Part shown: positions 1-8,402 of the stretch, one piece after another
Position numbering within the stretch: position 1 is the stretch's first letter
Layout of the letters: the number at the start of each line of letters is the position of its first letter
From: Opitutus sp. GAS368
GTDB lineage: Bacteria; Verrucomicrobiota; Verrucomicrobiia; Opitutales; Opitutaceae
NCBI RefSeq assembly: GCF_900104925.1
Contig: NZ_LT629735.1
Location: 590,291-654,290, forward strand
Direction: 5' to 3'
Length of the DNA stretch: 64,000 nt
Made by a program: the position numbers and the translations under genes
The notes under the pieces: generated by a model
Told to the model about the DNA's origin: nothing
The model's input: the letters and a program-made list of their open reading frames with translations, nothing else
Databases searched by the model: none

Positions 1-1
1 C

Positions 2-535
2 ACCCACGGCCACAGCGACCACGCCGGCTGCGCCGCCGAATTGAAGCGCCGCAGCGGCGCGCAGGTCGCGATCCACGCCGGCGACGCCGCGCTGGTCCGG
101 GCCGGGCGCAACGGCGTGATCGCCGTGCAGGACACGCTTGGGCGCATCCTCCGCCCGTTCGTCGACGAGGAGTTCGAGGCCTTCGAGCCCGACCTGGTCT
201 TCCAGCAGGGCATCGCGCTCGAGCCCTACGGCCTCCGGGGCCGCGTGGTGCCGACGCCGGGCCACACCCCCGGCTCGGCCTCCGTGGTGCTCGCCAGCGG
301 CGAGGCGCTCATCGGCGACGTGCTCCGCGGCAGCCTTGTCTGGCCGAACAAGGCGCGCGACCACTACTTCTGCAACGACCCCGAGCGCAACCAGCGCAGC
401 ATTGTGAAGCTCGCGCGCGAGGGCCTGCTGCGCTGCCACCCGGGCACCTTCGGCAGCTTTCCCGGCGCCGAGCTCGGCCGCTTCCTCTCCACCGACGGCG
501 GCGAGGTGTTCGAGCTCTCCGGCGAACCGGTGTGA
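2..535 (+). CDS. MBL-fold metallo-hydrolase, 5'-truncated by window
   Basis: The reading frame is already open at base 2 and ends with TGA at 533-535, so the N-terminus lies outside the window (177 residues visible). The first visible residues are THGHSDHAG, the HxHxDH zinc-binding motif of the metallo-beta-lactamase fold. A second metal-ligand region follows at PTPGHTPGS and an acidic ligand at LIGDVL, then a late histidine in CHPGTFG. This is the common hydrolase type (glyoxalase II-like or similar); the substrate cannot be told from sequence. The next gene is on the opposite strand and converges on it. Confidence 0.85.
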   Translation, partial: THGHSDHAGCAAELKRRSGAQVAIHAGDAALVRAGRNGVIAVQDTLGRILRPFVDEEFEAFEPDLVFQQGIALEPYGLRGRVVPTPGHTPGSASVVLASGEALIGDVLRGSLVWPNKARDHYFCNDPERNQRSIVKLAREGLLRCHPGTFGSFPGAELGRFLSTDGGEVFELSGEPV

Positions 536-612
536 CCCAAAACCGGTAGGGCGAATCCTCCGGATGAGCCGCGAATCAACGGCTCGTCGGGACGACTCGC
601 CCTGCCAACGAA

Positions 613-1506
613 TCACGGCGCCACGTCCACCCAGAAGGGCACGAAGGCCTCGCTGCCGTCGAGGTTGACCTGCGCCCAGATGACGTAGCGGCCGGGTGCC
701 GGGATCGTGACCTTGAAATTCAGCTCGGGCCGCAGCGCGTCGGGCGGCTTGCTCAGGTCGATCTCGGCCGGATGCAGGTGGGCAAAGCCGCTGCGGGCCT
801 CGTCGAAGGCCACCAGATGGGCGAAGGCGCCCATCACCGGCTGCAGCGGCACGGGGATTTTCTCCCGGCCCTGGCTCTCGATCCGGAACTTGAGGTCCGC
901 CACCTTGCCGGCCTGGAACACCGGCGGCGTCACGAGCTCGAAGTTGAAGCCGCCCAGCTGGGCCGTCGTGTTCGGCTCGCGGGTGACCGTGGCCACGGTG
1001 CCGGGCACGGTGAAATCGGCCGAGGCGTAGAGGCCGCGCTGCGTCGCGGCCGGCGTGAAATCGGCGAACACCCGGTAGGTGCCGGGGCGGGCCGGCGTCA
1101 GCGTGAACTTCCACTCCCCGTCCCGGCGGCCGGGCTCGGGGTGCACGTGCTGGTAGTCGCTGAGCGTGGGATCGACGATGAGCAGGTGCAGCTTGCGGGT
1201 GTGCGCGACGAGGAGATCCGCCGGGGCGACGGGCTTGCCGCTGGCGGTGGCCAGCTTCAGCGTGAAGTTCACCGGCGAGCCGACCGCCGGGGCGCGGTCG
1301 GCCGTCAGCGTGACCACGACCGGCGAGCGCACGGCGACGACCGGGATGAACTGCGGGTTCGCGGGATCGCAGAATTCGAGCACACCCTTCCCCTCCATCC
1401 GGAAATCCATGTGGTTGAGGTTGCTGCCCGTCGGCAGCAGCCGCACACCCACGTAGAGCGCCAGCGCCACGGCGGTGATGAGGATGATCTGGTTGCGCGG
1501 GGTCAT
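613..1506 (-). CDS. YtkA-like periplasmic protein with N-terminal membrane anchor
   Basis: 297 residues. One hydrophobic segment (about residues 7-25) serves as signal anchor and the rest looks extracytoplasmic and beta-rich. Two similar histidine-rich stretches stand out: HLLIVDPTLSDYQHVHPEP around residue 110 and HLVAFDEARSGFAHLHP around residue 230, each followed by a GTYRVFADF or GRYVIWAQV strand. That duplicated HLxxx..HxHP pattern is typical of YtkA-like proteins found beside copper-handling and cytochrome oxidase assembly genes. It lies just downstream of the SCO gene on the same strand, separated by a palindromic repeat. A role in copper delivery or binding is inferred from context, not shown. 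Confidence 0.6.
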   Translation of the reverse strand: MTPRNQIILITAVALALYVGVRLLPTGSNLNHMDFRMEGKGVLEFCDPANPQFIPVVAVRSPVVVTLTADRAPAVGSPVNFTLKLATASGKPVAPADLLVAHTRKLHLLIVDPTLSDYQHVHPEPGRRDGEWKFTLTPARPGTYRVFADFTPAATQRGLYASADFTVPGTVATVTREPNTTAQLGGFNFELVTPPVFQAGKVADLKFRIESQGREKIPVPLQPVMGAFAHLVAFDEARSGFAHLHPAEIDLSKPPDALRPELNFKVTIPAPGRYVIWAQVNLDGSEAFVPFWVDVAP

Positions 1507-1543
1507 GGGTGGAACGTTTCGCCGCCCCTAAATCTCACGATTT

Positions 1544-1625
1544 GTCATTCTGAGCGTAGCGAAGAATCCAGCATGATACACGCCGACGGTCATGTTGATG
1601 GATTCTTCGCTACGCTCAGAATGAC
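1544..1625. repeat. dispersed inverted repeat, family A
   Basis: Two perfect 27-bp inverted arms (1544-1570 and 1599-1625) separated by 28 bp. The arms begin GTCATTCTGAGCG and end AAGAATCCA. Related copies occur at 8273-8354, 21716-21801, 22922-23029 and, as a single arm, near 63200-63227. Confidence 0.9.
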
Positions 1626-1650
1626 AGCAAAATACATTTTGCCGGCTCGC

Positions 1651-2562
1651 TCATCCTTTCTTCAGCCGCCGGACGAAGTCCTCGACCAGCCAGGTGCTGC
1701 CGTCGACGCGGTAGCTGATCTTGCCCTCCGCGTTGATGAGGACGGTGGCGAGGGTGTGCTTGATGGTATTGCCCTCGAATTCGCGAATGATGCCCAGCTG
1801 CGCCAGCAGGTGGCGCACGGCGGCGTCGGGCCCGGTGAGGAACGACCAGTTCGACGTGTCGAGGCCGCGGATCTGCGCGTATTCCTTCAGCACGCCCGGG
1901 GTGTCGTATTCCGGGTCGAGCGAGATGGTGATGAGCTCGAAGTCCTTCGCGCCGGCCTCTTTGGCCGCCTTTTGCAGCGCGGCCATCCGCTGGGTGGACG
2001 CCGGGCACATCGTGGCGATCGGGCAGCGGGTGAAGATGAAGTTGAGCACGATCTGCTTGCCGCGGAACCGGCTGCCGGCCACCGCGCGACCCTCCTGATC
2101 CAGCAGGGTGAACTCGGGCAGGTTCTCGCCGATCTCGCGGTAGGCCTCCCTGCCGCGCATCGCCGTGTCCTGCGCGAGAGCCTTCGCCGCGGCATCGAGC
2201 GCGCGCTGCGTGGCGGCGTCGTCGGGCCAGATTTTCTCCAGATACAGGCCGTTGTCGCGCACCACCAGCTCGGCGCGGATGTGCTCGCCGGGCTTCGCGA
2301 TCGCCAGGTCGCCCTTCGACACCTTGAACTCCATCGTCATGGCCCCCATGAAGCCCTTGATCTCATCATGCATGACGATGAGCTGGCTGTGCTCGACGTC
2401 GGCCTTCACGATCTCGCCCGTCAGCGGGTAGCGCTTCTCGGCGGGGGCGGCGGGCACCGCGGCCGGCGCCTCCTGCTTGGCGCAGCCCGGTGCGATCCAC
2501 GCCACGGCCGCCATTAGCAAACATGCGGCCAGCCGCACGGGGGGCGAATAACTGGGCTTCAT
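1651..2562 (-). CDS. SCO1/SenC-family lipoprotein fused to a CusF-like copper-binding domain
   Basis: 303 residues from the ATG at 2562, chosen because it starts a clean lipoprotein signal (MKPSYSPPVRLAACLL...APGC); upstream in-frame codons lack signal character. Residues about 45-100 form a CusF/copper-binding domain (YPLTGEIVKAD, GFMGAMTMEFKV). Residues about 150-300 form a SCO/thioredoxin-like domain. The copper-binding cysteines lie in TRCPIATMCP (CX5C instead of the usual CX3C) and the third ligand is His in IKHTLATVLIN. SCO proteins insert copper into the CuA site of cytochrome oxidase subunit II. It sits opposite ctaA and next to the rest of the oxidase assembly genes. Function is well supported; the fusion may let one protein both capture and deliver copper. 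Confidence 0.88.
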   Translation of the reverse strand: MKPSYSPPVRLAACLLMAAVAWIAPGCAKQEAPAAVPAAPAEKRYPLTGEIVKADVEHSQLIVMHDEIKGFMGAMTMEFKVSKGDLAIAKPGEHIRAELVVRDNGLYLEKIWPDDAATQRALDAAAKALAQDTAMRGREAYREIGENLPEFTLLDQEGRAVAGSRFRGKQIVLNFIFTRCPIATMCPASTQRMAALQKAAKEAGAKDFELITISLDPEYDTPGVLKEYAQIRGLDTSNWSFLTGPDAAVRHLLAQLGIIREFEGNTIKHTLATVLINAEGKISYRVDGSTWLVEDFVRRLKKG

Positions 2563-2682
2563 CAGACACATACCTTTGCCAGACACGCGAATTGTCAAAA
2601 GGTTTGCGCTGCCCGCATGCCGGGTATCACTTCGACTTTCCGGCCTCATAATGAGCTTCGACCACATTCCCCGCTCTGTCCT

Positions 2683-2736
2683 TGTAGGGGCGCCGCTCGA
2701 CGGCGCCCGCGGGCGTCCGCAAGGGACGCCCCTACA
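2683..2736. repeat. palindromic repeat, family B (TGTAGGGGCGCCG)
   Basis: Compound palindrome running from TGTAGGGGCGCCG to GGACGCCCCTACA in the space between the divergent SCO and ctaA genes. Very similar copies lie at 24260-24314 and 24445-24499. Confidence 0.8.
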
Positions 2737-2744
2737 CTAAACCG

Positions 2745-3707
2745 ATGACCCGCACCCCCACCTACAAAGCCGGCCTCGCCTGGTTCGCCGCCGTTGGCAG
2801 CGCGTGGGTGTTCGTGCTCGTGGCGCTCGGGGCGTTCACCACCACCATCGGCGCCGGCATGGCTTTCCCCGACTGGCCGCTGTCCAACGGCTCGGTCAAC
2901 CCGCACGGGTGGTTGACCGAGATCGACAAGTTCGCCGAACACTCGCACCGGCTGAGCGGCACGATGATGGGCCTCATCACGATCGTCCTCGCCGTCTGGC
3001 TGCACCGCGCCGAATCGCGCGCCTGGCTGCGGAAGCTCGGCTGGTGGGCGCTGGCCATCGTCATTTTCCAGGGTGTCCTCGGCGGCACGCGCGTGCTGTT
3101 AGACCCGGTGCACGTGCCGGGTTTTGACATGTCCCTCGGCCAGATGCTGCGCATCCCGCACGGCGTGCTGGCGCAGGTCTATGTGTGTATGCTTTTCGCC
3201 ATCGCCGCCGGCGTCTCGCGGCCGTGGGTGGAGAATTCCTTCGGCGCCGCCGGCGATCGCGTGCGCCGGTTGGGCTGGTGGTGCGTGGCGCTCCTGCTCG
3301 TGCAGCTGACTGTCGCCTCGACCATGCGGCACAACTACGCCGGCCTCGCGATCCCGACCTTCCCCTACTCGACCCCGGAGGGCGGCCTGCTGCCGGCGGC
3401 GTGGGACTACAAGGTCGTGCTGCACTTCCTGCACCGCGCGATGGCGGCGCTCATCGGCGTCATGGTGCTGGTTTACGGCCACTTCCTCTGGCGCGAGAAA
3501 ACGCTCACGCCGTTCCTGCGCGGCTGCAGCGTGCTGCTGGTCGCCCTGGTCACGCTGCAGATCACCCTCGGCGCGCAGGTCATCTGGACCGGCCGCAGCG
3601 TCGCCATGACCACGGGGCACGTGCTGGTCGGCGCGCTGACGCTCGCCACGACGTTCGTGGTGGCGTTTTTCACCGGGCGGGGCTCGATTGAAAAGGCCCA
3701 CCCATGA
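2745..3707 (+). CDS. ctaA: heme A synthase CtaA/COX15
   Basis: 320 residues with about eight transmembrane helices. Hallmarks of the family are visible: WLTEIDKFAEHSHRLSG with the paired glutamate and histidine heme ligands near residues 58-68, GVLGGTRVLLDPVH after helix 3, and HFLHRAMAALIG plus TGHVLVGALTLA in the second half, which give the two conserved histidine pairs. The enzyme oxidises the C8 methyl group of heme O to make heme A for cytochrome oxidase. Its stop overlaps the ctaB start (ATGA at 3704-3707), so the two are translationally coupled. Confidence 0.93.
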   Translation: MTRTPTYKAGLAWFAAVGSAWVFVLVALGAFTTTIGAGMAFPDWPLSNGSVNPHGWLTEIDKFAEHSHRLSGTMMGLITIVLAVWLHRAESRAWLRKLGWWALAIVIFQGVLGGTRVLLDPVHVPGFDMSLGQMLRIPHGVLAQVYVCMLFAIAAGVSRPWVENSFGAAGDRVRRLGWWCVALLLVQLTVASTMRHNYAGLAIPTFPYSTPEGGLLPAAWDYKVVLHFLHRAMAALIGVMVLVYGHFLWREKTLTPFLRGCSVLLVALVTLQITLGAQVIWTGRSVAMTTGHVLVGALTLATTFVVAFFTGRGSIEKAHP

Positions 3708-4621
3708 CCCAGACCGAGGAACAGCTCCCGACCGGACTCGCCGCCCCCGCCTCGCCCGCGACGTGGCGGCATTACCTCGAGCTGACCAAGCCGCGGCTGA
3801 GCTTCATGTCGGTCATCACCGCCATGGTCGGCTACCTGGCGGCGCTGCCATATTGGGACTGGGCGCGGACGCTTTATCTCATGCTCGGCACGGCGCTGTG
3901 CGCCGGTGGCGTGGCGGCGCTCAACCAGTGGATGGAGAGCGAACTCGACGCGAAGATGAAGCGCACGGCCGACCGGCCCATCCCCACCGGCGTCATCCAG
4001 CCCGGCTCGGCCTTCATCGTCGGCTGGCTGATGTGCATCGCCGGCCTCGCCGTGCTGTTCCGGCAGGTCAACGGCATGTCCTCCTTCCTCGCGCTCGCCA
4101 CCATCGTGGCCTACCTCGCCATCTATACGCCGGCCAAGCGCTGGTCGCGCTGGAACACCGAGATCGGCGCCATCAGCGGCGCGCTGCCCCCGATGATCGG
4201 CTGGGCCGCGGCCGGCCGCTCCAACGACCCGCTCGGCTGGTCGCTCTTCGCCATCCTCTACACCTGGCAGATGCCGCACTTCTTCGCACTGTGCTGGACC
4301 TACCGCAAGGACTACGCCGCCGCCGGCATGCGGATGATCTCGGTCACCGATCCGAGCGGCCGCCGGGTGTCGCGCCGGGCCTTCATCTGGAGCGTGCTGC
4401 TGGTCGCGGCCAGCGCCCTGCCCACCCTGCTCGGCTACTGCTCGTGGTATTATTTCGCCTTCGCGGCGGTGCTCGGCCTGTGGATCCTGAAATCAACGAT
4501 CACTTTCCTCAACCCGGCCCGGCGCGAAACCGAGGCGCGCCGGCTGTTCCTCATCTCGATCGCCTATCTGCCGCTGCTGCTGGGTGTGCTGCTGGCCGAC
4601 CGCTTGATTTTCAGATTCTGA
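3704..4621 (+). CDS. ctaB: protoheme IX farnesyltransferase (heme O synthase)
   Basis: 305 residues, a UbiA-type prenyltransferase with about nine membrane helices. The first aspartate-rich motif is in LNQWMESELDAKMKRTADRP (N-x3-D pattern for Mg-diphosphate) and the ATYLA-like segment TIVAYLAIYTPAKR and DPLGWSLFAILYTWQMPHF follow as in CyoE/CtaB proteins. It attaches a farnesyl group to heme B, giving the substrate of CtaA encoded by the overlapping upstream gene. Confidence 0.94.
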   Translation: MTQTEEQLPTGLAAPASPATWRHYLELTKPRLSFMSVITAMVGYLAALPYWDWARTLYLMLGTALCAGGVAALNQWMESELDAKMKRTADRPIPTGVIQPGSAFIVGWLMCIAGLAVLFRQVNGMSSFLALATIVAYLAIYTPAKRWSRWNTEIGAISGALPPMIGWAAAGRSNDPLGWSLFAILYTWQMPHFFALCWTYRKDYAAAGMRMISVTDPSGRRVSRRAFIWSVLLVAASALPTLLGYCSWYYFAFAAVLGLWILKSTITFLNPARRETEARRLFLISIAYLPLLLGVLLADRLIFRF

Positions 4622-4627
4622 TTTTCC

Positions 4628-4690
4628 ACACCAAGATCGCAAAGAACGCCAAGATCCGCCTTACCTTCGCTCCCTTTGCGTTCTTGGTGT
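4628..4690. repeat. dispersed inverted repeat, family C
   Basis: Imperfect palindrome: ACACCAAGATCGCAAAGAAC on the left pairs with TTTGCGTTCTTGGTGT on the right. A related copy is at 11937-12014. It fills the space between ctaB and the DUF420 gene. Confidence 0.75.
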
Positions 4691-4707
4691 AAAGCCCCTC
4701 TGTTTTC

Positions 4708-5151
4708 ATGACCGTCCACGACATCCCCACGCTCAACGCCGCGCTCAACGCCACCGCCACGGTGCTCATCACCGCGGGCTACGTCTTCATCAAGCGCGGC
4801 CAGCGCGACCTGCACCGCGCCGCCATGATGAGCGCCTCGGTCGTGTCGGCGCTGTTCCTCGTCGGCTACGTGACGCACAAGATCCTCATCCGCGGTGTGC
4901 ACACGCCGTTCGGCGGCGAGACGGCGTTTCTGCGGGCGTTCTATTACACGATGCTCACCTCGCACATCATCCTGGCGATCGCCATCGCCTACCTGGTGCC
5001 GCGGACGCTCCTGTTCGCCCTCAAGGGCGACTACGTCTCGCACAAGCGGTGGGCGAAGTTCACCTTCCCGATCTGGTATTACGTGTCGGTGACCGGCGTG
5101 CTGGTGTATTTCTTCCTCTATCAGTGGTGGCCCGCGGTGCCGGCCGGCTGA
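4708..5151 (+). CDS. DUF420 (CtaM-like) cytochrome oxidase maturation membrane protein
   Basis: 147 residues with four predicted membrane helices. The family pattern is clear: TLNAALNATATVLITAGYVF at the start, DLHRAAMMSASVVSALFLVGY in the middle, and HKRWAKFTFPIWYYVSVTGV at the end, with conserved histidines in HRAAMM, THK and TSHII. DUF420 proteins of Firmicutes (CtaM) are needed for maturation of heme-copper oxidases. Position directly after ctaA-ctaB agrees with that role here. Confidence 0.88.
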   Translation: MTVHDIPTLNAALNATATVLITAGYVFIKRGQRDLHRAAMMSASVVSALFLVGYVTHKILIRGVHTPFGGETAFLRAFYYTMLTSHIILAIAIAYLVPRTLLFALKGDYVSHKRWAKFTFPIWYYVSVTGVLVYFFLYQWWPAVPAG

Positions 5152-5201
5152 CGTCCGAGTTCGCCCTTGCGACGGTGCGCCCCGGACCGTAGACGGAGCG
5201 C

Positions 5202-6131
5202 GTGAAGCGCATCCTGCAATCGGCCGCGTGGCGGGGACTGGCCGTCCTCGTTCTTGGGTTGAGTCTGGCCCCGGCACTGCCCGCGCAAAGCACGGGCGAC
5301 CAGGCGCGGAGCATTCTCGGGCAGGCCATCGCGAATCAGGAGAAACCCGGTGAACTGCAGGGCGCGCTCCAGAAGCTCGAGGCGCTGGCCGGCCACGGCA
5401 CGTCCGATGCCACGCTCGAATACGCCCGCGGTTGGGTCCTTTCCCGCGTGGAGCGACCAGTCGATGCCGTGGCCGCCTACCGGCACGCGATTGCGCTCGA
5501 TCCGACCCTCGCCGCCGCCCACTACAACCTCGGGGTGCTGCTCTCCTCCAACCCAACCACGAAGGAGGAGTCCTTGCGGTATTTCGAAGCGGCCGCGCGC
5601 CTCGACCCTCGAAACGCGGACGCCAGTTACAATGCCGGGCAGGCCGATTACGACCTGGAGCGTTACGGGGCGGCCTTGGCGCAATGGCGCCACACCCAGC
5701 AGCTCACCCCCGACGATTTCCAGGTCGCCCGGAAGCTCGTCCAGACGCTGAACGCGCTTGGGTTGTGGGCCGATGCGGCGGTCGCACGCGACTACGCCCT
5801 GCGCATCCTCCGCGAACGGCGCGATCCCTCCGCGCTAAACACCACGAGCCTCTGCGTGGATCAACTGCCGTTGAAAATGCACCGGGTCTACGTTTATGAG
5901 AATCTGGACCCGGCCAGCCCCAACCTCGTCTACTTCTGCCGGATCATCAACGCCCGGAACGAGCCCATCGCCGAGCTGGACCTGATCCGCGACGGCGAAT
6001 CGCACCATGTGTTGCGGCTGGCGAACAACTCTACCGACAAGGTGCCGGCGCGCGAATTCTCCGCCCGGCCGCCCTGGCCCGAGTTGAAGCCCATCGTGAG
6101 CGAGATGACCCAGGCCGTCCTGCAGCGCTGA
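5202..6131 (+). CDS. secreted TPR-repeat protein
   Basis: 309 residues starting at a GTG; the start is followed by a good Sec signal peptide (about residues 1-29, ending PALPAQS). Residues about 60-175 contain at least three TPR units, for example RPVDAVAAYRHAIALDPTLA and KEESLRYFEAAARLDPRNA. The C-terminal third (LYVYENLDPASPNLVYFCR region onward) is not repeat-like and I do not recognise it. It lies between the oxidase biogenesis genes and the azurin gene, so a periplasmic assembly or scaffold role is possible, but this is inference from position. Confidence 0.75.
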   Translation: MKRILQSAAWRGLAVLVLGLSLAPALPAQSTGDQARSILGQAIANQEKPGELQGALQKLEALAGHGTSDATLEYARGWVLSRVERPVDAVAAYRHAIALDPTLAAAHYNLGVLLSSNPTTKEESLRYFEAAARLDPRNADASYNAGQADYDLERYGAALAQWRHTQQLTPDDFQVARKLVQTLNALGLWADAAVARDYALRILRERRDPSALNTTSLCVDQLPLKMHRVYVYENLDPASPNLVYFCRIINARNEPIAELDLIRDGESHHVLRLANNSTDKVPAREFSARPPWPELKPIVSEMTQAVLQR

Positions 6132-6147
6132 GGCTGATAATATTCTG

Positions 6148-6199
6148 TGGAGGGCCCGTCTCCTGACGGGCCGCGGCCCACGGGGACGTGGGCCCTCCA
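6148..6199. repeat. palindromic repeat (TGGAGGGCCCGTC)
   Basis: Ends are exact inverted copies (TGGAGGGCCC at the left, GGGCCCTCCA at the right) with a further internal GC-rich hairpin. It lies between the convergent TPR and azurin genes. Confidence 0.7.
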
Positions 6200-6200
6200 A

Positions 6201-6226
6201 ATGAAAAGCCGGCCCGCAGGCCGGCT
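6201..6226 (-). terminator. rho-independent terminator of the azurin-like gene
   Basis: Read on the minus strand: AAGCCGGCC, a four-base loop, GGCCGGCTT, then TTCAT. It follows the azurin stop codon at 6251 by 25 bases. Confidence 0.7.
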
Positions 6227-6250
6227 TGGGACAAATCGGCTGGTCGTCGC

Positions 6251-6739
6251 TTACTTGACGATCATCACGCCATGCATGCCCGACTGGAAGTGTGCCGGGA
6301 AGCTGCAGACGAACGGGTATTCGCCCGGCTCGGTCGGGGCCTTGAAGGTGATCTCATCGCTCTGCTTGGCGCCGAGGAGCTTGGTGTGGACGATGATCTG
6401 GTCGGCGGCGGCGGGGATGTAATCCGTGGCCATCGCGGTGATGGCGGAGTCAACGAAGGCCTTCGGATCGGTGCCCTTCTTCAGGAGGATCCAGTTGTGG
6501 GCCATGGCGGCCTTCGGCATGGTGCCGGTGTTGGTCAGGGTGACTTTGACGTCCTGACCGGCCTTAACCTCAATCTGGGTAAGGTTATACTTCATCGTGT
6601 CGTTCGCGGTAAATTCGAAGGCTGCGACCGCCGGAGCCGTCTGGGCGGGAGTCGCCGAAGCGGCGGCCTGGTCTTTCTGGCCGCAGCCCGCCAGAAGCAG
6701 GCTGCCCGCCAGCACGGGGAGGAGGAGGTGTTTTTTCAT
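6251..6739 (-). CDS. azurin-like blue-copper lipoprotein
   Basis: 162 residues from the ATG at 6739; a TTG three codons upstream adds nothing. A lipoprotein signal ends at LLLAGCGQ, so the protein is membrane-tethered outside the cytoplasm. After a short Ala/Thr linker (to about residue 40) comes a cupredoxin domain. The type-1 copper ligands are visible: His in KAAMAHNWIL, then the Cys-x4-His-x4-Met loop CSFPAHFQSGMHGVM at the C-terminus. It sits in the cytochrome oxidase cluster, opposite in direction to ctaC, and is a plausible electron donor to the caa3 oxidase; that role is inferred. Confidence 0.9.
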   Translation of the reverse strand: MKKHLLLPVLAGSLLLAGCGQKDQAAASATPAQTAPAVAAFEFTANDTMKYNLTQIEVKAGQDVKVTLTNTGTMPKAAMAHNWILLKKGTDPKAFVDSAITAMATDYIPAAADQIIVHTKLLGAKQSDEITFKAPTEPGEYPFVCSFPAHFQSGMHGVMIVK

Positions 6740-6927
6740 GGGCCACAACTATCACACAGCCGGCCGCGATGTGCAATGCCAGAGGTCAGGTTTGTGCGTC
6801 ACTAATACTCCAGCCAGCGAGGGTTAATACCCGGGCTGCGGCCCGCTTTTAGGCGTGGTTTTGTAGTTGAAATGGATTTCTTTTTCCAAACGCTGGCCCT
6901 GCACACTCGCTGCAGCGCACACCGCTG

Positions 6928-8253
6928 ATGCCGCCAATGTTACACATGACCCGCACACGTCCCGTTTACCGCAAAGTTTTCCGCTTTGCCCCCGCTTTTC
7001 TTGCCAGCCTCGGCCTGGTCCTGCTCACCGGCTGCAACAAGCTGCACCAGGTCTTCAGCCTCAGCGGCCCCCAGTCCACCATGGTCACCGCGGGCCCCGT
7101 CGCCTCCCGGCAGTGGGACCTGTTCATGATCACGGTCTACGTGACGACCTTCATCTTCATCGTGGTTGGAACTGTCCTGGCCTACGCCCAGATCAAGTTC
7201 CGGGCCAAGGACGACACCGCCGACAAGTCCGTGCCGCCACCACAGGGCCACGGCAATCCGTTGATCGAGGTCGGCCTGATCGCCTTCTCCGTCCTCCTGC
7301 TTGTCATCATCGCCGTCCCGACCGTCCGCGACATCTGGTATACCAACGACGTCCCCAACGAGGAAAAGGGCAACGCCCTCGATGTCACCGCCACCGGCTA
7401 CCAGTGGTGGTTCCAATTCAGGTATGACACCGAGATGGTGAAGCTCCCCGCCGGCGGCGAGACACCCCTCGTGACGGGCAACGAGCTCGTCGTCCCCGCC
7501 GGCCGGCCCGTCCGCGTGCAGGTGCGCACGGTCGACGTCATCCACAGCTTCTGGGTCCCCAAGCTGGCCGGCAAGGTGGACATGATGCCCAACCGCGCCA
7601 ATTTCCTCTGGTTCAAGGCGGACCACCCCGGCTACTACTACGGCCAGTGCGCCGAGTATTGTGGCGAGTCCCACGCCGTCATGCGCTTCCGCGTCATCGC
7701 GCTCGACCGGGCCGATTACGACAAGTGGCTCGCCAACCAGAAGCAGCCCGCCCGCAGCGTCACGGCCAAGTCCCTCGCCGCCGCGGCCGACCGGCCTCGC
7801 GTCCAGTTCGCCAGCCTGAAGCTCGATGACGGCCGCGCGCTGTCCGGCTCGCCCGAGTTTGACGCCAACCCGCTCGCCGCCTGGCACAAGCAGCAGGACG
7901 TCGAGCAGGACGAGAATCCCGCGCTGGTCGCCCAGGGCCGCAAGCTGTTCTCGGAAAAGACCTGCGTCTCCTGCCACACCGTCCGCGGCCACGAGGGCAT
8001 CGGCATCACCGGCCCCGACCTGACCCGCGTCGGCGCCCGCTCGACCATCGCCGCCGGCGTGCTGGAGAACACCAAGGAGCGCGTCAGCCAGTGGCTCCAC
8101 GACCCGGTGCACTTCAAACCCGGCAACAAGATGTATTTCGGCGGCTACATGGTCCAGGAAGGCTCCGGCGACAACGCGAAGTGGAAGCAGAACTTCACGC
8201 TCAACGACACGGAGATCAACGCCCTCGTCGCCTACCTGCACAGCCTCAAGTGA
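6928..8253 (+). CDS. ctaC: cytochrome c oxidase subunit II with C-terminal cytochrome c domain (caa3 type)
   Basis: 441 residues. The N-terminus carries a lipoprotein-like signal (LVLLTGCNK); in-frame ATGs at 6937 and 6946 are alternative starts. A second membrane helix (about residues 70-95) is followed by the CuA domain: VIHSFWVPKLAGKVD supplies the first histidine, and GQCAEYCGESHAVM supplies Cys, Glu, Cys, His and Met. Residues about 325-441 are a class I cytochrome c domain with heme site CVSCHTVRG and a probable axial Met in GNKMYFGG. The fusion defines a caa3-type enzyme that takes electrons from cytochrome c or a cupredoxin. First gene of the structural operon ctaCDEF. Confidence 0.96.
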   Translation: MPPMLHMTRTRPVYRKVFRFAPAFLASLGLVLLTGCNKLHQVFSLSGPQSTMVTAGPVASRQWDLFMITVYVTTFIFIVVGTVLAYAQIKFRAKDDTADKSVPPPQGHGNPLIEVGLIAFSVLLLVIIAVPTVRDIWYTNDVPNEEKGNALDVTATGYQWWFQFRYDTEMVKLPAGGETPLVTGNELVVPAGRPVRVQVRTVDVIHSFWVPKLAGKVDMMPNRANFLWFKADHPGYYYGQCAEYCGESHAVMRFRVIALDRADYDKWLANQKQPARSVTAKSLAAAADRPRVQFASLKLDDGRALSGSPEFDANPLAAWHKQQDVEQDENPALVAQGRKLFSEKTCVSCHTVRGHEGIGITGPDLTRVGARSTIAAGVLENTKERVSQWLHDPVHFKPGNKMYFGGYMVQEGSGDNAKWKQNFTLNDTEINALVAYLHSLK

Positions 8254-8272
8254 GCCGCCCATTCATTTTTCT

Positions 8273-8354
8273 GTCATTTTGAACGAAGTGAAGAATCCAT
8301 CAGCCTAACCGCTCGCCCTCATCCCACTGGATTCTTCGCTGCGCCCAGAATGAC
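8273..8354. repeat. dispersed inverted repeat, family A (diverged copy)
   Basis: Left arm GTCATTTTGAACGAAGTGAA... at 8273-8299 and right arm TGGATTCTTCGCTGCGCCCA... at 8328-8354, with the same arm length and spacing as the copy at 1544-1625. It lies between ctaC and ctaD. Confidence 0.85.
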
Positions 8355-8402
8355 AAACCTGTAGGTCCTCCCTCCTCCCTCTCACTCTTTCCTCCCACTC
8401 CC

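Noticed and set aside
772..2517. 581-codon plus-strand open frame across the YtkA-like and SCO genes
   Set aside because: It is antisense to two well-supported genes and crosses the non-coding family A palindrome; composition is shadow-like.
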